Shown here in pieces: positions 24,273 to 36,975 of a stretch of DNA of 64,000 nt. The DNA comes from Costus lasius. Lineage: Eukaryota > Streptophyta > Magnoliopsida > Zingiberales > Costaceae. The DNA is taken from assembly GCA_027563935.2 (NCBI GenBank), contig CM050451.1, positions 33,433,565-33,497,564 of the forward strand. The letters run 5' to 3'. A program made the position numbers and the translations under genes. Each line of letters starts with the position of its first letter. Positions within the stretch are counted from its first letter, which is position 1. The notes beneath the pieces are model-generated. The model was given only the letters and a program-made list of their open reading frames with translations, was not told the DNA's origin and did no database searches.

Positions 24273-24987
24273 TGTTGATGCAGGAGCATACAACATGGAA
24301 GAAGGGGAATACTTGCCCCAAGAGGCGCCCCACAAATTTTCTGTGAGTTATGGCATCACAGAGTGTTCCACAGCCGACCCAGCGACTGAGATCGCTGCCC
24401 TTGGCTTCTGCAGCAGCATACCAGGCCACACATTCTGATCTGTACAGAACGTTCCGCAGGGTACTAAGCGGCCTAAACCACAGCCCAAGAAAGTTTCTGC
24501 AAATTCGGGTGTCATAGAATGTTCCACGGTCGACCCAGCGACCGAAGTCACACCCGAGGAAGTTTTTGCGGATTCTAGCGAAACAGTCAAGTATGCACAG
24601 AATGTTCCACGGTCGACCCAGCGACCGAAGTCACACCCCAAGGAAGATTCTGTGGAGAAAGTCAAATATGCACAGAATGTTCCATGGTCGAGGTCACACC
24701 CCGAGGAAGTTTATGTGGACTGTGGCGGAAAAGTCATGGGGTGTGGAACTGGCCATGGGGTGTCCAGTGGAAATCCTGAAACCACCGATTTGCCCCAACG
24801 ACCCCGTTTTGACATGCAGAACCCTCCCCACCATGTTCATCCATTTGAGGAGGATCCAAAGGAGCCCAACAAAGTGATTATTTGGCGATCCCAATGCATA
24901 TCCCACCCGCCGGATCTTTTCGTGGGTGTCGTTAGCCCACTTGCAATCCACACCGAAATGATCCAGCCCAAAGGTGCCACAGACTAG
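24273..24987 (+). pseudogene. Unrecognised repetitive coding-like remnant
   Basis: One frame stays open from the A junction to TAA-free codons ending at TAG 24985-24987, apart from a TGA at 24436-24438. It encodes degenerate repeats around the words QNVP, STVDPATE and RPKSHP, then a tail with PNDP-like and HPFEEDPKEP stretches. I do not recognise the family. It may be the far end of another retroelement lying against E's LTR. Composition is GC-richer than the neighbouring copia. Function unknown. Confidence 0.35.
24356..24720 (+). repeat. Degenerate tandem repeat, about 75-85 bp units
   Basis: At least five diverged units each begin near ACAGAATGTTCCACGG (about 24358, 24443, 24515, 24598 and 24673), most followed by TCGACCCAGCGACC and a CACACCC word. 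They encode the repeats noted in the overlapping remnant. Confidence 0.6.
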
Positions 24988-25189
24988 GCCCCATGCGGCC
25001 CAACTCCGGAAGGACACCGCAATCATGTCAGTAACACAGCCCAAGAGCGTGCCACGACGGTGGTGGCTCAGCCTACGACGTCCAAGTTCTGCTGCCTCAT
25101 CGCGGTATGCTCCGAACGCGTCTAACTACCGTCGCAACCACCTCGTACCAGTGGGAATCAAAGGACCTGCGCCAATCCACTTTAGTTGG

Positions 25190-25952
25190 TAGAAGTTTAT
25201 TAATCTTTTGTCCCTTGTAGTAGTTTTTTGTCCTTATGTAGCAGCCTTGACTACTTTTGGGCTGCAAAAGTAGATAGTTGGTAGGAATTCAGCCCTTGTT
25301 TTGTTCCTCTCTCTTATTCTATAAAAGAGAAGGGGTGAGCTAGCTTCATTTTTAGTTCTATAAAGTGGTAGAGTACTCCAACTTGTGGAGATCTAGGAGA
25401 GTGCCTCGATTCCAAGGTTGTAAGCGTCTTGCCTCGGCTTCGAGGCGTGTAGAGTCATGGTCGGTGCCTCGACTCGAAGGTCCATTTCCAGCATTATAAG
25501 AAGTAAATCCCACCGCCTCCGATAGGTCAGGTTCGCCTATTTTCCATTCCCTCGTGTTCTTTTTCACTGTAGTTTCCCTCTTTTCCATGAGTATCCGCAC
25601 GGCGGAGGCGTGGTCGTTCCTTGTTTTTGGTTTGTTTTAGGCGCATAGGCGCGCGAGCTGTACGCTACGAATCCGCTGTCCCCATTGCGACGTGTTGAGC
25701 TTAAGATTTGCTTAGAGAGCGCACTAAATGCTAAGAGGTTAGTGATGAATTTTCAGTAGTTGCATGTCGTTGATTCCTTCTCGCACTCGTGTTGCTCCGA
25801 CCGAATTTAACGCTGATTTCTTCGTGCTTTCCTGCTATTTTCTGAACGCTTTTCACTTCCCTCGTCTAAAGACCCTCTCCCATTTTCGCGTGCATCGTGT
25901 AATCCGTTACAGTACGGCTTTAAGGACCCTCCTCCCACTAGTAGCTGCATCA
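25190..25952 (+). repeat. 5' LTR of Ty3/gypsy element E (left edge approximate)
   Basis: The right edge is set by CA (25951-25952) before the PBS. The left edge is uncertain because E's 3' LTR is not in the window; it may begin near TGTCCC at about 25209. A TATA box (TATAAAAG, 25320-25327) supports an LTR promoter. In 24988-25189, between the coding-like remnant and this LTR, I see nothing recognisable. Confidence 0.6.
25320..25327 (+). promoter_or_regulatory. TATA box in E LTR
   Basis: TATAAAAG sits in a CT-rich context, 625 bp before the LTR end, and is followed by GAGAAGGGG. This is the usual pattern for a plant LTR promoter. Confidence 0.6.
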
Positions 25953-25955
25953 ATT

Positions 25956-25967
25956 TGGTATCAAAGC
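25956..25967 (+). other. Primer-binding site of E
   Basis: TGGTATCAAAGC lies three bases after the LTR end. It is the initiator Met-tRNA type with one difference from the copia PBS. Confidence 0.8.
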
Positions 25968-26068
25968 AAGTTGTGCGGACAATCCTCATTGTTCGCGCGA
26001 TCCATACTTAGTCATATTTCTACACGATTTCTGCATTCTCTGCATCTCTCATTTAACCTTGTTTGTGC

Positions 26069-26460
26069 ATGGTGACTACGAGGTCACAAGTCATGTCTTC
26101 CCAATACCCGGAAACCATACCCGAAACCCAAGTATCGGTCCAACCCTCGGAAGGGAGTAGAACCAATATAGACTCTTTGGCCGCACTTGAGGCACGAGTC
26201 GATGCTAAGTTAGATGCGCTGTCCGCGCGCTTGGAGTCCCATGAGGGAAATACAAGCGCGATGTTTCAGCAAATAATGGCTGGGATCCACAACCTCACTC
26301 AACGTCCTGAGTTATCGGAGCTAAGACGCTCGAACCCGATTCACCCCCCACCATCCGCCAACCCAGTACCTCCCACTAGAGAGCTACCTCCACTCGCCGC
26401 TTCCACGCGGCCTCGCATCCATGACGACTCTGGTCGCCCGCGACCTTATGAGGTCCATGG
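26069..26460 (+). pseudogene. gag: Gag N-terminus of gypsy E, split by D
   Basis: The start is ATG 26069 (MVTTRSQVM), 101 bp after the PBS. Residues 30-75 form a heptad-like helical stretch (LAALEARVDAKLDALSARL), followed by a proline-rich linker. It is open to TSD CATGG (26456-26460). The remaining Gag resumes at 36976. Codons after 26460 are D LTR. Confidence 0.85.
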
Positions 26461-29335
26461 TGTAAGATCCAAGGATCTTAAGTCCTGGTAAGCATTATTT
26501 TGATTTAAATAAACTCATTGGCTGTGATATTTTGTTCATGATTTAAATAAAATTATTGACTGTGATATTTTTCTATGTATTGGTTGTTAATTTATAGTTA
26601 ATTAACTAGAGATTTTTGGTTGTTAATTTATAGTTAATTAAATTAGAGATTATTGGTTGTTAATTTTGTTGGACGTTAATTAGCTTAATGGATGTTAAAT
26701 TTAATTAGTTAACTAGCTTATTGGATGTTAGTTTAACCCTTATTGGATTTTCACTTAAACTATGGGTTATTGGGTTTGCAATGAATTAGATGGATATTAG
26801 ATTTAAAATTCGAATTAGTTAGTTAAATGGGTTAAACCCTATTTGAATTATGATTAACGGGTTTAAAATTTGAAAACCGAAATTTTAGATGGGTAATCTC
26901 GGTTAGGGTAGGGAATTGGTGTTTTTGGCTTGGGAGAAAATTTTGGGCGACGGCTTGAGAAGAAGTGGCGATTCTTGAAGAGTTCTTGAGGCGATTTTCT
27001 CCATCTTCTTTCCCTTTGGCGAATTATCCTTGAGGTGAAGAAACTTCCTTGGCGAGTTCTTGGAGATTCTTTGGGCGGTTTAAAGGCTTTAGACGATTTT
27101 TTTTTGTAGAGGATTCTCACCTTGGTGTTCACGGTTAAGAGGTGAGTGGGGTGTCTTAATCGATTTCTAGCAATTTGGTTGTGTTAATTGATGCATTAGA
27201 TTGATTAGAAATTTTACCATGTTAAAAACCGAAAACTCAAGACTTCTCCTTGTTATAAACCGAAAGTTGCAAAGGTATATTTATCATGGAAACCGAATTT
27301 AGGATATTTCTTCATGAGATTCTTGTTAACTAAGGTTTAATTTAAGTTGGAAACTTTATCATGCTAAAAACCGAATTAAGATGTATCTTCATGAAAACCG
27401 AAATTTTGTATAGGTGTATATCTCATGAAAACCGAAACTTGTGGCATGAAATTTAAGGTATTTTATAGGGAATTTTGGTAGCATTAAATCATTGATTTTT
27501 GAGTATGAAATTCTTGTTAACTAGGTATTTTATAGGGAATTTTGGTAACATTAAATCATTGATTTTTGGTAGCATGAAAATCTTGTTAACTAAGGTTAAT
27601 ATTTTAAGTAGATATTATGTTTGAAACCGTGGGCTACATGTGGTGTTTTGTGAACCAGATTGAAAGAACACAGATTTTAATCTTATGTTGATTTTTATGG
27701 ATGCCCTAATAGATGCTAATAATATTATAAGAATCATGTTTGTTATTTATGACCATGAATCTTTGTTTGAGAAATTTGGGTGATAACTTAGCAAGGCTAC
27801 ACCGAACTGATCAGCATGAAACCTAAGGACTACACTACATTATGTGATTTTTGAATGTTATGTGATTATGTGATTTTTGAATATTATGTGATTATGTGAT
27901 TTTTGAATAGTATGTGGTTATGTGATTTCAAATATTATGTGTTGTGATCATGGAATGGTTAGGACTAAGGCTAAGTGTAACTGTGTACTCAGGGGGATAG
28001 TCTATATGTGATATGTTAAGGGTTTGAATTTCAGCCCTGTATTGTGATATGTGAGGGGGTTGTTGTTCAGCCTGCCTAATGTGATTATTGTGATAAAAGA
28101 GGGGGTTGTTGTTCAGCCTGCCTGTTGTGATTATTGTGATGACTATCCTAGAGTCTAGTTGACACTTAGGAGTCCACCGTTGTGAAATAAGATATAAGAT
28201 GTGTCTATTGTTGTCCAGTAGGAACCCTTTGGGAGAACGAGTGATATAAGACGCAAAGTGCCATGTCTTGGTCGGACAGGGGCCACCTCTTGATGTCGTC
28301 ACTCTTAGAACGCTTAGATTTTTGTGTTATGGGGTGATCGTAGAGCAAAGTGCCACGTCGTGACCTGGCGGGGGCCACCTCTTGAATCTACACACCGTCC
28401 ATCTATATGTTGCATGTGATTTGCAGGCTTCTCCCAGTGCTTAGGCCAAAGCCGGGTTAGACCATAATGGTCAATACTGAATATGCTGGACAACTAGGTT
28501 AATTAAGTGGTTGGTATGTTTAGTTGGTTTAGAGTATAGCTCTAGAACCTTGGTTACTCTGTGGTGACACTGGTGTGATGTCTTAGCAGTGTACATCTGA
28601 CTGTTTTATATGAGTTCAGTGCTTTAATTATTGTTATATGTTGACATGATATGCTGTTACATGTTTTTAAAATAACCTGCATATATTTTTGAGTGTATGT
28701 TATGGATGGTCGATTTAGACTATCCACTCACTGGGCTGTGTAGCTCACCCCTCACTATTTTCAGGCATAGAGCAGGGGCGTAATTCTTGAGTTAGCATTG
28801 GCATGGATATTATGCTAGTTTGCTGTTTAAGAATTTTTGTGCTTAATTATCTGGGGCCGGTTGTGGCCGAACCATATGAATTATATGAACTATATGAACT
28901 ATGTGAACTATGTGAATTATGAGAACTTGTGTTGCCAGTGTGGCTAAACTATGTGATATTATGTTGCCGGTTGTGGCAGTTTTAAGAGTTTGATTTTTGT
29001 GTCACCGCGGGCTTTGGCCTAGTTTCGGTGTTTGGTATGAGTTTATAAAAATCGATTTTTGTGGCTTTGCTTTGAATTTCGAATTGAACTGTATTTATGC
29101 CATCGGATTTGATATAACTGTTGCCTTGCATATGTCTAGTGCAAGGATTGCGTGGTGGCAGGTACATTTATGAAATTTGTGTTTCTTGGAGATTGTATGT
29201 ATGAATTTTGAAAATTTTCAGATTGTGTTTCTTGAACTCGGTTTTACCTAGCATGTGAATCGATCTTGTATGACACATCCTGTTTCTTTTGTGATTTGTG
29301 TTGCTTAATTGGGGTTAAGATAACGGGATGTTACA
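26461..29335 (+). repeat. 5' LTR of D
   Basis: It is 2875 bp, TGTAAGATCC...GGGATGTTACA. It is AT-rich, has several AACCGAA words between 26872 and 27440, and three short tandem repeats. The antisense frames in it repeat identically in the other LTR and look like chance. Confidence 0.97.
27457..28145 (+). repeat. Three short tandem repeats inside D LTR
   Basis: A 66-bp unit is repeated twice (27457-27591). A word built on TTATGTGATTTTTGAATA occurs about four times (27838-27945). A unit of about 47 bp with GTTGTTGTTCAGCCTGCC is repeated twice (28052-28145). The same arrays occur in the 3' LTR 7635 bp downstream. Confidence 0.8.
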
Positions 29336-29338
29336 GAA

Positions 29339-29350
29339 TGGTATCAGAGC
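29339..29350 (+). other. Primer-binding site of D
   Basis: TGGTATCAGAGC starts three bases after the LTR end and matches the 3' end of initiator Met-tRNA. Confidence 0.92.
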
Positions 29351-29461
29351 AGTTGGCTAGCTAAAACTTAGTTCGGGGGAAAACATGTTTGTGTATTGCT
29401 AGACACCTGATAGGTTTATGTTTGATTTCCTTACTGTGGTATGTGTGTGTAGGAACTTAAG

Positions 29462-32400
29462 ATGGTGCGAACTAGAGGAAGTGCTAGCGGCGAGGATGAG
29501 CAGACCCCGAATCTCTCAAGGGCTATTGAGGCTCTGACAGGCATGGTACAGCAACAGGGTGCCATGATTGAGAGGCAAGCTCAGATGCTGCAGCAGCAAC
29601 AGACTCAGCATCAAGAAGCGCAACAACAGCTCTTGCAGCAGTTGACTCAGGAGAGACCCCAGACTACTACTCGGGCGGTGGGGGATGACTCTCAGGAGGG
29701 CGCTCACCGGCGCTATGCCTCACTTGTGAGTGAATTCCAGAAACTGGGTCCTAGTTCTTTTTATGCGGGCTCAGAATCAAGTACTGCAGAGAACTGGCAG
29801 TTGGTCTTGGAAAAGATTTTCCAGGTTATGCGTTGCTCGGATGAGGACAAGCTGTGTCTGGCCACCTATATGATGCGTGGTGACGCAGATGAGTGGTGGA
29901 AGGGCGTTGTGAGGCTAGCTGAAGAAAAACATGAAACAGTAGATTGGCCCTACTTCTTGTCTCGATTTAACGAGAAGTACTTCCCTGATAGCTTGGTGGA
30001 GGACCGAGAGGTGGAATTTATTCATCTGGAGCAGGGTGATATGACTGTGGACCAGTATGAGTTACGGTTCACTAAGTTGGGAAAGTATGCCCCTCACCTG
30101 ATAAACACTGAAAAGAGGAGGGCTACCAAGTTTCTCAGAGGTCTCAGATGGGACATTCGGGAGCAGGTTGGTGCTCAGCACTTGGAGACTTACGTTGAGA
30201 CTGTTGGACGAGCACGCACCATTGAGAGATACATATCTGAGAGGAGTTCTAATGCTGCCGCGACTGTGATTCCTGCAATTGAGGCGACAGTTCCTCAGTA
30301 TGGTAATGGCGGCAAGGGTAAGAAGTACCCTAAACATAAGGACTACAAGAAGAGCAGGTATAAGCCTTACTCTTACAAGGCACCGCAGCAGTCCAGGGAT
30401 GCACCGCAGCAGTTCAGGGATGCCAGGGATGTAAAGAACAGTATCACAGAGGACCGGACTTGTCATCATTGTGGGCTCAAGGGACATCTAATGAGGGACT
30501 GTTATAAGAAGAATGGTGTATGCTTCAGGTGTAAGAAGCCTGGACACATGGTCAAGGACTGCAAAGAGCCTGAGATGCAGCATAGAGGCGCAGATAAGCC
30601 TACAGTCCAGACCCGAGTTTATGCCGTGGCTGAAAAGGATACACGAGCTTCCCGATCCGTCGTGGAAGGTACCTTATTTGTATTCGATCAGTTAGCCTGC
30701 ATTTTATTTGACCCTGGTGCAAATTTGTCTTTTGTATATGTTAAATTTGCTGCATGTTTACCTGTATTGCCTAAGGTGATGAATTATGTTGTGTCTGTAA
30801 GTACTCCCTTAGGAAAATCATTATCTACAGACACTGTTTGTGCTGATTGTGTAGTGCATGTAGAGGGTTATGAGTTTCTGGTAGATCTAATCCTTTTGGA
30901 TATGCAAGACTATGATGTCATCCTAGGTATGGATTGGTTATCCTCACATCATGCCACTGTGGATTGCTTTGAGAAAGTAATCACCTTGAATCTGCTAGAT
31001 GGGAATCGGCTTTTTGTGAGAGGTCTAGTGTCAGACCAAGGACCGCATGTGATATCTTTCCTGCAGGCCAGGAAGTTACTTGCTAGTGGGTGCAAGGGTT
31101 ATCTTGCGCATGTTAAGGTGCAGGATGATTCTACTTCTGATTTGACTCAGATGGCGGTGGTGAAAGAGTTTCCTGATGTGTTCTCTGAGGAATTTTCAGG
31201 CTTGCCACCGATACGAGAGGTGGAGTTTGGCATTGAGTTGGCGCCAGGTACGGCACCTATCTCCAGAGCTCCTTACCGCATGGCTACATCAGAGTTGGCC
31301 GAACTTAAGAAGCAACTGGAGGAATTGCTAGAGAAAGGTTACATTCGGCCTAGTGCTTCTCCTTGGGGAGCGCCAGTACTGTTTGTAAAGAAGAAAGATG
31401 GAACCCTGAGGATGTGTATAGACTACAGGCAACTGAACCAAGTGACTATCAAGAATAAGTATCCTCTCCCCAGAATTGATGATCTATTTGATCAATTACA
31501 GGGAGCGACAGTGTTCTCTAAGATTGACCTGAGATCAGGGTATTACCAGCTTAGGGTCAAGGATGAGGATATATTTAAGACTGCTTTCAGGACCAGGTAT
31601 GGGCATTTTGAATTTCTAGTTATGCCTTTTGGACTGACGAATGCACCTGCTGTCTTCATGGATTTGATGAACAGGGTATTTCATGAGTTGCTTGACTCTT
31701 GTGTGGTAGTCTTTATAGATGATATCTTGGTATACTCACGGACTACTTCGGATCATGTCAGTGACTTGCGCAGAGTGCTGGAGATTCTGAGGAAGAATCG
31801 ATTATATGCCAAGGCTAGTAAGTGTGAGTTCTGGCTAGAGAAGATCAGCTTCTTGGGGCATGTGATTTCTGGTCAGGGAGTGTCTGTGGATCCAGTTAAA
31901 GTGCAAGCCATCCTTGATTGGGGAAGACCGACTAGTGCTACTGAGATCAGAAGTTTCCTGGGTTTAGCAGGTTACTACCGGAGATTTGTTGAGGGATTCT
32001 CCAAGCTGGCGGGTCCTTTAACTAAATTGACCAGGAAAGAGGCCAAGTTTAATTGGGATGACAAGTGTGAAGAGAGCTTCCAGGAGCTGAAGAGAAGGTT
32101 GACTAGTACACCGATCCTCATTATTCCTAGTGATGGGGAAAGGTTTACTGCCTATACGGATGCTTCAGGCAAGGGGTTGGGTTGTGTCTTGATGCAGAAA
32201 GGTTCTGTGGTAGCCTATGCTTCGAGACAACTGAAGGAGTATGAGTTGAACTACCCTACTCATGACTTAGAGTTGGCGGCCGTAGTCTTTGCTCTAAAGA
32301 TATGGCATCACTATTTGTTGGGTCAAGAGTTTGATCTGTTCACTGACCACCAGAGTCTCAAGTACATCTTCACTCAGAAGGAGTTGAACATGAGACAGAG

Positions 32401-34066
32401 AAGATGGATGGAGTTGATCAAAGACTATGACTTCTCTATTCAGTATCAGGCTGGAAAGGCCAATGTAGTGGCTGATGCACTGAGCAGACATCCAGTTACT
32501 TCAGTAGCTGCTTTACGGGTCAGTGAGTGGCAGTTACTGCAGGAGTTCAGAGATCTCAGGATCAGTGTTTCTCCTAAAGTTCAGTCGGGTTATGTGGCTT
32601 TCCTCAGAGTACAGTCTGCTTTGTTGCAGAAGATCAGAGATCAACAGTCAGTGGATCCGAAATTAGTTCAGATCAGGGATAGTTTGGTTGCGGGTACAGT
32701 TCAGGATTTTAGCTTGTCTGATGATGGTGTTCTTCGGTTTCGTGGAAGGGTGTGTGTCCCTGAGGAACCGAGCTTGAGGAAAGAAATATTGGAGGACAGC
32801 CATAACTCCAAATATTCTCTACATCCTGGTGTGACTAAGATGTATCAGGATCTCAAGAAGAGCTTTTGGTGGCCGGGTATGAAGAAAGAAGTGCTTGATT
32901 TTGTCTCTAGGTGTTTAACCTGTCAGACTGTAAAGGCTGAACATCAGAAACCTGGTGGTTTGTTGCAGCCTCTTCCTATTCCTGAGTGGAAGTGGGAATG
33001 CATCAGTATGGATTTTGTGTGTGGTTTGCCCAGAACCAGATTGGGTCATGATGCTATTTGGGTGATTGTTGATAGACTCACTAAATCAGCCCATTTTCTT
33101 CCGATCAAGATGACTTATCCTTTAGAGAGACTGGCTAGATTGTATATTGATGAGATAGTCAGACTGCATGGAGTGCCTGTTGATATTGTGTCTGATAGGG
33201 ACTCTCGATTTTTGTCCAGATTTTGGAAGAGCTTACAGGAGGGTTTGGGTACTAAGTTGAGTTTTAGTACAGCATACCATCCTCAGTCTGATGGCCAGAC
33301 GGAGCGTACTATACAGACTCTAGAAGACTTATTGAGAGCTTATGTGGTTGATTGGAGTTCTGAGTGGAATCGGGATCTATCTTTGATAGAGTTCACTTAT
33401 AATAATAGCTTCCACTCCAGTATTCAGATGGCTCCTTATGAGGCTTTGTATGGAAGAAGGTGTAGGACTCCCTTGTGTTGGGGGGAAACTGGTGACAGAA
33501 TGATTTTGAGATCTGATGCAGTTCAGGAGACTACTGATAAGGTCAGAGAGATACAGAATAAACTGAAGATTTCTCGGGACAGACAGAAGAGTTATGCTGA
33601 TGACCGTCGTCGTCCCTTGGAGTTTATGGTAGGGGACCATGTTTTCTTAAAGGTGTCACCTACTAAGGGTGTTATGAGGTTTGGCAGAAAGGGCAAGCTG
33701 AACCCTAGGTTTGTAGGACCTTTTGACATTATTGAGAGAATTGGTCCAGTGGCTTACCGGTTAGCTTTACCTCCTGCTATGGATCATGTGCATAATGTGT
33801 TCCATGTTTCTGCTTTGAGAAAATATCATCCTGATCCATCTCATGTATTGGAATTGGAACCTCTTCAGATTCAGAGTGATTTGACCTTTGAAGAAAGACC
33901 TCTCCGGATTGTAGATAGAAAGGATAAAGTTCTGAGGAACAAGACTATACCTTTGGTAAAGGTTATTTGGGGAAATCAGTCGGTTGAAGAAGCGACATGG
34001 GAGACTGAAGCTGATATGAGGAAATTTTATGTTTATCTTTTTGATGATATGGATGTCGAGCTTTAG
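29462..34066 (+). CDS. gag-pol: Gag-Pol polyprotein of Ty3/gypsy element D
   Basis: The frame has 1534 residues without interruption. Gag has a Gln-rich coiled coil at about 30-65, then the capsid region. CCHC knuckles start at 334 and 354. The protease-like motif at 417 reads FDPGAN, where D-S/T-G is expected. RT has FIDD at 751-754. RNase H has [10 protein letters not shown], followed by the FTDHQSLKY region. Integrase has the HHCC region and Asp 1184, Asp 1245, Glu 1281, a DD35E. The C-terminal 50-odd residues ([16 protein letters not shown]) resemble a chromodomain tail that targets integration. Start ATG 29462 is the first after the PBS that opens the frame. The Pro in the protease triad may make this copy unable to process itself. 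Confidence 0.96.
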   Translation: MVRTRGSASGEDEQTPNLSRAIEALTGMVQQQGAMIERQAQMLQQQQTQHQEAQQQLLQQLTQERPQTTTRAVGDDSQEGAHRRYASLVSEFQKLGPSSFYAGSESSTAENWQLVLEKIFQVMRCSDEDKLCLATYMMRGDADEWWKGVVRLAEEKHETVDWPYFLSRFNEKYFPDSLVEDREVEFIHLEQGDMTVDQYELRFTKLGKYAPHLINTEKRRATKFLRGLRWDIREQVGAQHLETYVETVGRARTIERYISERSSNAAATVIPAIEATVPQYGNGGKGKKYPKHKDYKKSRYKPYSYKAPQQSRDAPQQFRDARDVKNSITEDRTCHHCGLKGHLMRDCYKKNGVCFRCKKPGHMVKDCKEPEMQHRGADKPTVQTRVYAVAEKDTRASRSVVEGTLFVFDQLACILFDPGANLSFVYVKFAACLPVLPKVMNYVVSVSTPLGKSLSTDTVCADCVVHVEGYEFLVDLILLDMQDYDVILGMDWLSSHHATVDCFEKVITLNLLDGNRLFVRGLVSDQGPHVISFLQARKLLASGCKGYLAHVKVQDDSTSDLTQMAVVKEFPDVFSEEFSGLPPIREVEFGIELAPGTAPISRAPYRMATSELAELKKQLEELLEKGYIRPSASPWGAPVLFVKKKDGTLRMCIDYRQLNQVTIKNKYPLPRIDDLFDQLQGATVFSKIDLRSGYYQLRVKDEDIFKTAFRTRYGHFEFLVMPFGLTNAPAVFMDLMNRVFHELLDSCVVVFIDDILVYSRTTSDHVSDLRRVLEILRKNRLYAKASKCEFWLEKISFLGHVISGQGVSVDPVKVQAILDWGRPTSATEIRSFLGLAGYYRRFVEGFSKLAGPLTKLTRKEAKFNWDDKCEESFQELKRRLTSTPILIIPSDGERFTAYTDASGKGLGCVLMQKGSVVAYASRQLKEYELNYPTHDLELAAVVFALKIWHHYLLGQEFDLFTDHQSLKYIFTQKELNMRQRRWMELIKDYDFSIQYQAGKANVVADALSRHPVTSVAALRVSEWQLLQEFRDLRISVSPKVQSGYVAFLRVQSALLQKIRDQQSVDPKLVQIRDSLVAGTVQDFSLSDDGVLRFRGRVCVPEEPSLRKEILEDSHNSKYSLHPGVTKMYQDLKKSFWWPGMKKEVLDFVSRCLTCQTVKAEHQKPGGLLQPLPIPEWKWECISMDFVCGLPRTRLGHDAIWVIVDRLTKSAHFLPIKMTYPLERLARLYIDEIVRLHGVPVDIVSDRDSRFLSRFWKSLQEGLGTKLSFSTAYHPQSDGQTERTIQTLEDLLRAYVVDWSSEWNRDLSLIEFTYNNSFHSSIQMAPYEALYGRRCRTPLCWGETGDRMILRSDAVQETTDKVREIQNKLKISRDRQKSYADDRRRPLEFMVGDHVFLKVSPTKGVMRFGRKGKLNPRFVGPFDIIERIGPVAYRLALPPAMDHVHNVFHVSALRKYHPDPSHVLELEPLQIQSDLTFEERPLRIVDRKDKVLRNKTIPLVKVIWGNQSVEEATWETEADMRKFYVYLFDDMDVEL

Positions 34067-34080
34067 AGGACTAAAGCTTT

Positions 34081-34095
34081 ATAAGGAGGGAGGGA
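34081..34095 (+). other. Polypurine tract of D
   Basis: ATAAGGAGGGAGGGA lies immediately before the TG of the 3' LTR and is the expected plus-strand primer. Confidence 0.85.
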
Positions 34096-36970
34096 TGTAA
34101 GATCCAAGGATCTTAAGTCCTGGTAAGCATTATTTTGATTTAAATAAACTCATTGGCTGTGATATTTTGTTCATGATTTAAATAAAATTATTGACTGTGA
34201 TATTTTTCTATGTATTGGTTGTTAATTTATAGTTAATTAACTAGAGATTTTTGGTTGTTAATTTATAGTTAATTAAATTAGAGATTATTGGTTGTTAATT
34301 TTGTTGGACGTTAATTAGCTTAATGGATGTTAAATTTAATTAGTTAACTAGCTTATTGGATGTTAGTTTAACCCTTATTGGATTTTCACTTAAACTATGG
34401 GTTATTGGGTTTGCAATGAATTAGATGGATATTAGATTTAAAATTCGAATTAGTTAGTTAAATGGGTTAAACCCTATTTGAATTATGATTAACGGGTTTA
34501 AAATTTGAAAACCGAAATTTTAGATGGGTAATCTCGGTTAGGGTAGGGAATTGGTGTTTTTGGCTTGGGAGAAAATTTTGGGCGACGGCTTGAGAAGAAG
34601 TGGCGATTCTTGAAGAGTTCTTGAGGCGATTTTCTCCATCTTCTTTCCCTTTGGCGAATTATCCTTGAGGTGAAGAAACTTCCTTGGCGAGTTCTTGGAG
34701 ATTCTTTGGGCGGTTTAAAGGCTTTAGACGATTTTTTTTTGTAGAGGATTCTCACCTTGGTGTTCACGGTTAAGAGGTGAGTGGGGTGTCTTAATCGATT
34801 TCTAGCAATTTGGTTGTGTTAATTGATGCATTAGATTGATTAGAAATTTTACCATGTTAAAAACCGAAAACTCAAGACTTCTCCTTGTTATAAACCGAAA
34901 GTTGCAAAGGTATATTTATCATGGAAACCGAATTTAGGATATTTCTTCATGAGATTCTTGTTAACTAAGGTTTAATTTAAGTTGGAAACTTTATCATGCT
35001 AAAAACAGAATTAAGATGTATCTTCATGAAAACCGAAATTTTGTATAGGTGTATATCTCATGAAAACCGAAACTTGTGGCATGAAATTTAAGGTATTTTA
35101 TAGGGAATTTTGGTAGCATTAAATCATTGATTTTTGAGTATGAAATTCTTGTTAACTAGGTATTTTATAGGGAATTTTGGTAACATTAAATCATTGATTT
35201 TTGGTAGCATGAAAATCTTGTTAACTAAGGTTAATATTTTAAGTAGATATTATGTTTGAAACCGTGGGCTACATGTGGTGTTTTGTGAACCAGATTGAAA
35301 GAACACGGATTTTAATCTTATGTTGATTTTTATGGATGCCCTAATAGATGCTAATAATATTATAAGAATCATGTTTGTTATTTATGACCATGAATCTTTG
35401 TTTGAGAAATTTGGGTGATAACTTAGCAAGGCTACACCGAACTGATCAGCATGAAACCTAAGGACTACACTACATTATGTGATTTTTGAATGTTATGTGA
35501 TTATGTGATTTTTGAATATTATGTGATTATGTGATTTTTGAATAGTATGTGGTTATGTGATTTCAAATATTATGTGTTGTGATCATGGAATGGTTAGGAC
35601 TAAGGCTAAGTGTAACTGTGTACTCAGGGGGATAGTCTATATGTGATATGTTAAGGGTTTGAATTTCAGCCCTGTATTGTGATATGTGAGGGGGTTGTTG
35701 TTCAGCCTGCCTAATGTGATTATTGTGATAAAAGAGGGGGTTGTTGTTCAGCCTGCCTGTTGTGATTATTGTGATGACTATCCTAGAGTCTAGTTGACAC
35801 TTAGGAGTCCACCGTTGTGAAATAAGATATAAGATGTGTCTATTGTTGTCCAGTAGGAACCCTTTGGGAGAACGAGTGATATAAGACGCAAAGTGCCATG
35901 TCTTGGTCGGACAGGGGCCACCTCTTGATGTCGTCACTCTTAGAATGCTTAGATTTTTGTGTTATGGGGTGATCGTAGAGCAAAGTGCCACGTCGTGACC
36001 TGGCGGGGGCCACCTCTTGAATCTACACACCGTCCATCTATATGTTGCATGTGATTTGCAGGCTTCTCCCAGTGCTTAGGCCAAAGCCGGGTTAGACCAT
36101 AATGGTCACTACTGAATATGCTGGACAACTAGGTTAATTAAGTGGTTGGTATGTTTAGTTGGTTTAGAGTATAGCTCTAGAACCTTGGTTACTCTGTGGT
36201 GACACTGGTGTGATGTCTTAGCAGTGTACATCTGACTGTTTTATATGAGTTCAGTGCTTTAATTATTGTTATATGTTGACATGATATGCTGTTACATGTT
36301 TTTAAAATAACCTGCATATATTTTTGAGTGTATGTTATGGATGGTCGATTTAGACTATCCACTCACTAGGCTGTGTAGCTCACCCCTCACTATTTTCAGG
36401 CATAGAGCAGGGGCGTAATTCTTGAGTTAGCATTGGCGTGGATATTATGCTAGTTTGCTGTTTAAGAATTTTTGTGCTTAATTATCTGGGGCCGGTTGTG
36501 GCCGAACCATATGAATTATATGAACTATATGAACTATGTGAACTATGTGAATTATGAGAACTTGTGTTGCCAGTGTGGCTAAACTATGTGATATTATGTT
36601 GCCGGTTGTGGCAGTTTTAAGAGTTTGATTTTTGTGTCACCGCGGGCTTTGGCCTGGTTTCGGTGTTTGGTATGAGTTTATAAAAATCGATTTTTGTGGC
36701 TTTGCTTTGAATTTCGAATTGAACTGTATTTATGCCATCGGATTTGATATAACTGTTGCCTTGCATATGTCTAGTGCAAGGATTGCGTGGTGGCAGGTAC
36801 ATTTATGAAATTTGTGTTTCTTGGAGATTGTATGTATGAATTTTGAAAATTTTCAGATTGTGTTTCTTGAACTCGGTTTTACCTAGCATGTGAATCGATC
36901 TTGTATGACACATCCTGTTTCTTTTGTGATTTGTGTTGCTTAATTGGGGTTAAGATAACGGGATGTTACA
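34096..36970 (+). repeat. 3' LTR of D
   Basis: It is 2875 bp, nearly identical to the 5' LTR. Differences seen by eye are near 35008, 35307, 35946, 36107, 36368, 36438 and 36656. It is followed by TSD CATGG. Confidence 0.97.
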
Positions 36971-36975
36971 CATGG

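Larger units (their letters stand above)
26461..36970 (+). mobile_element. Full-length Ty3/gypsy chromovirus-like element D, nested in E
   Basis: The element is 10510 bp with two LTRs of 2875 bp each and TSD CATGG (26456-26460, 36971-36975). It has PBS TGGTATCAGAGC, one uninterrupted 1534-residue gag-pol, and a purine tract before the 3' LTR. I count about seven LTR differences by eye, so insertion is recent. Long LTRs, two CCHC knuckles and a chromodomain-like C-terminus point to the Tekay/Del lineage, by recall of the family rather than by search. Confidence 0.97.

Noticed and set aside
24694..25044. Overlapping frames on both strands of the unassigned segment as separate genes
   Set aside because: The tandem repeat keeps several frames open at once; only the plus frame runs through the whole segment, and even that is not recognised.
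27928..28302. A 124-codon antisense frame in the D LTR, identical at 35563-35937
   Set aside because: Identity only reflects the two LTRs being near-identical; no domain is seen and D2 lacks an equivalent frame.
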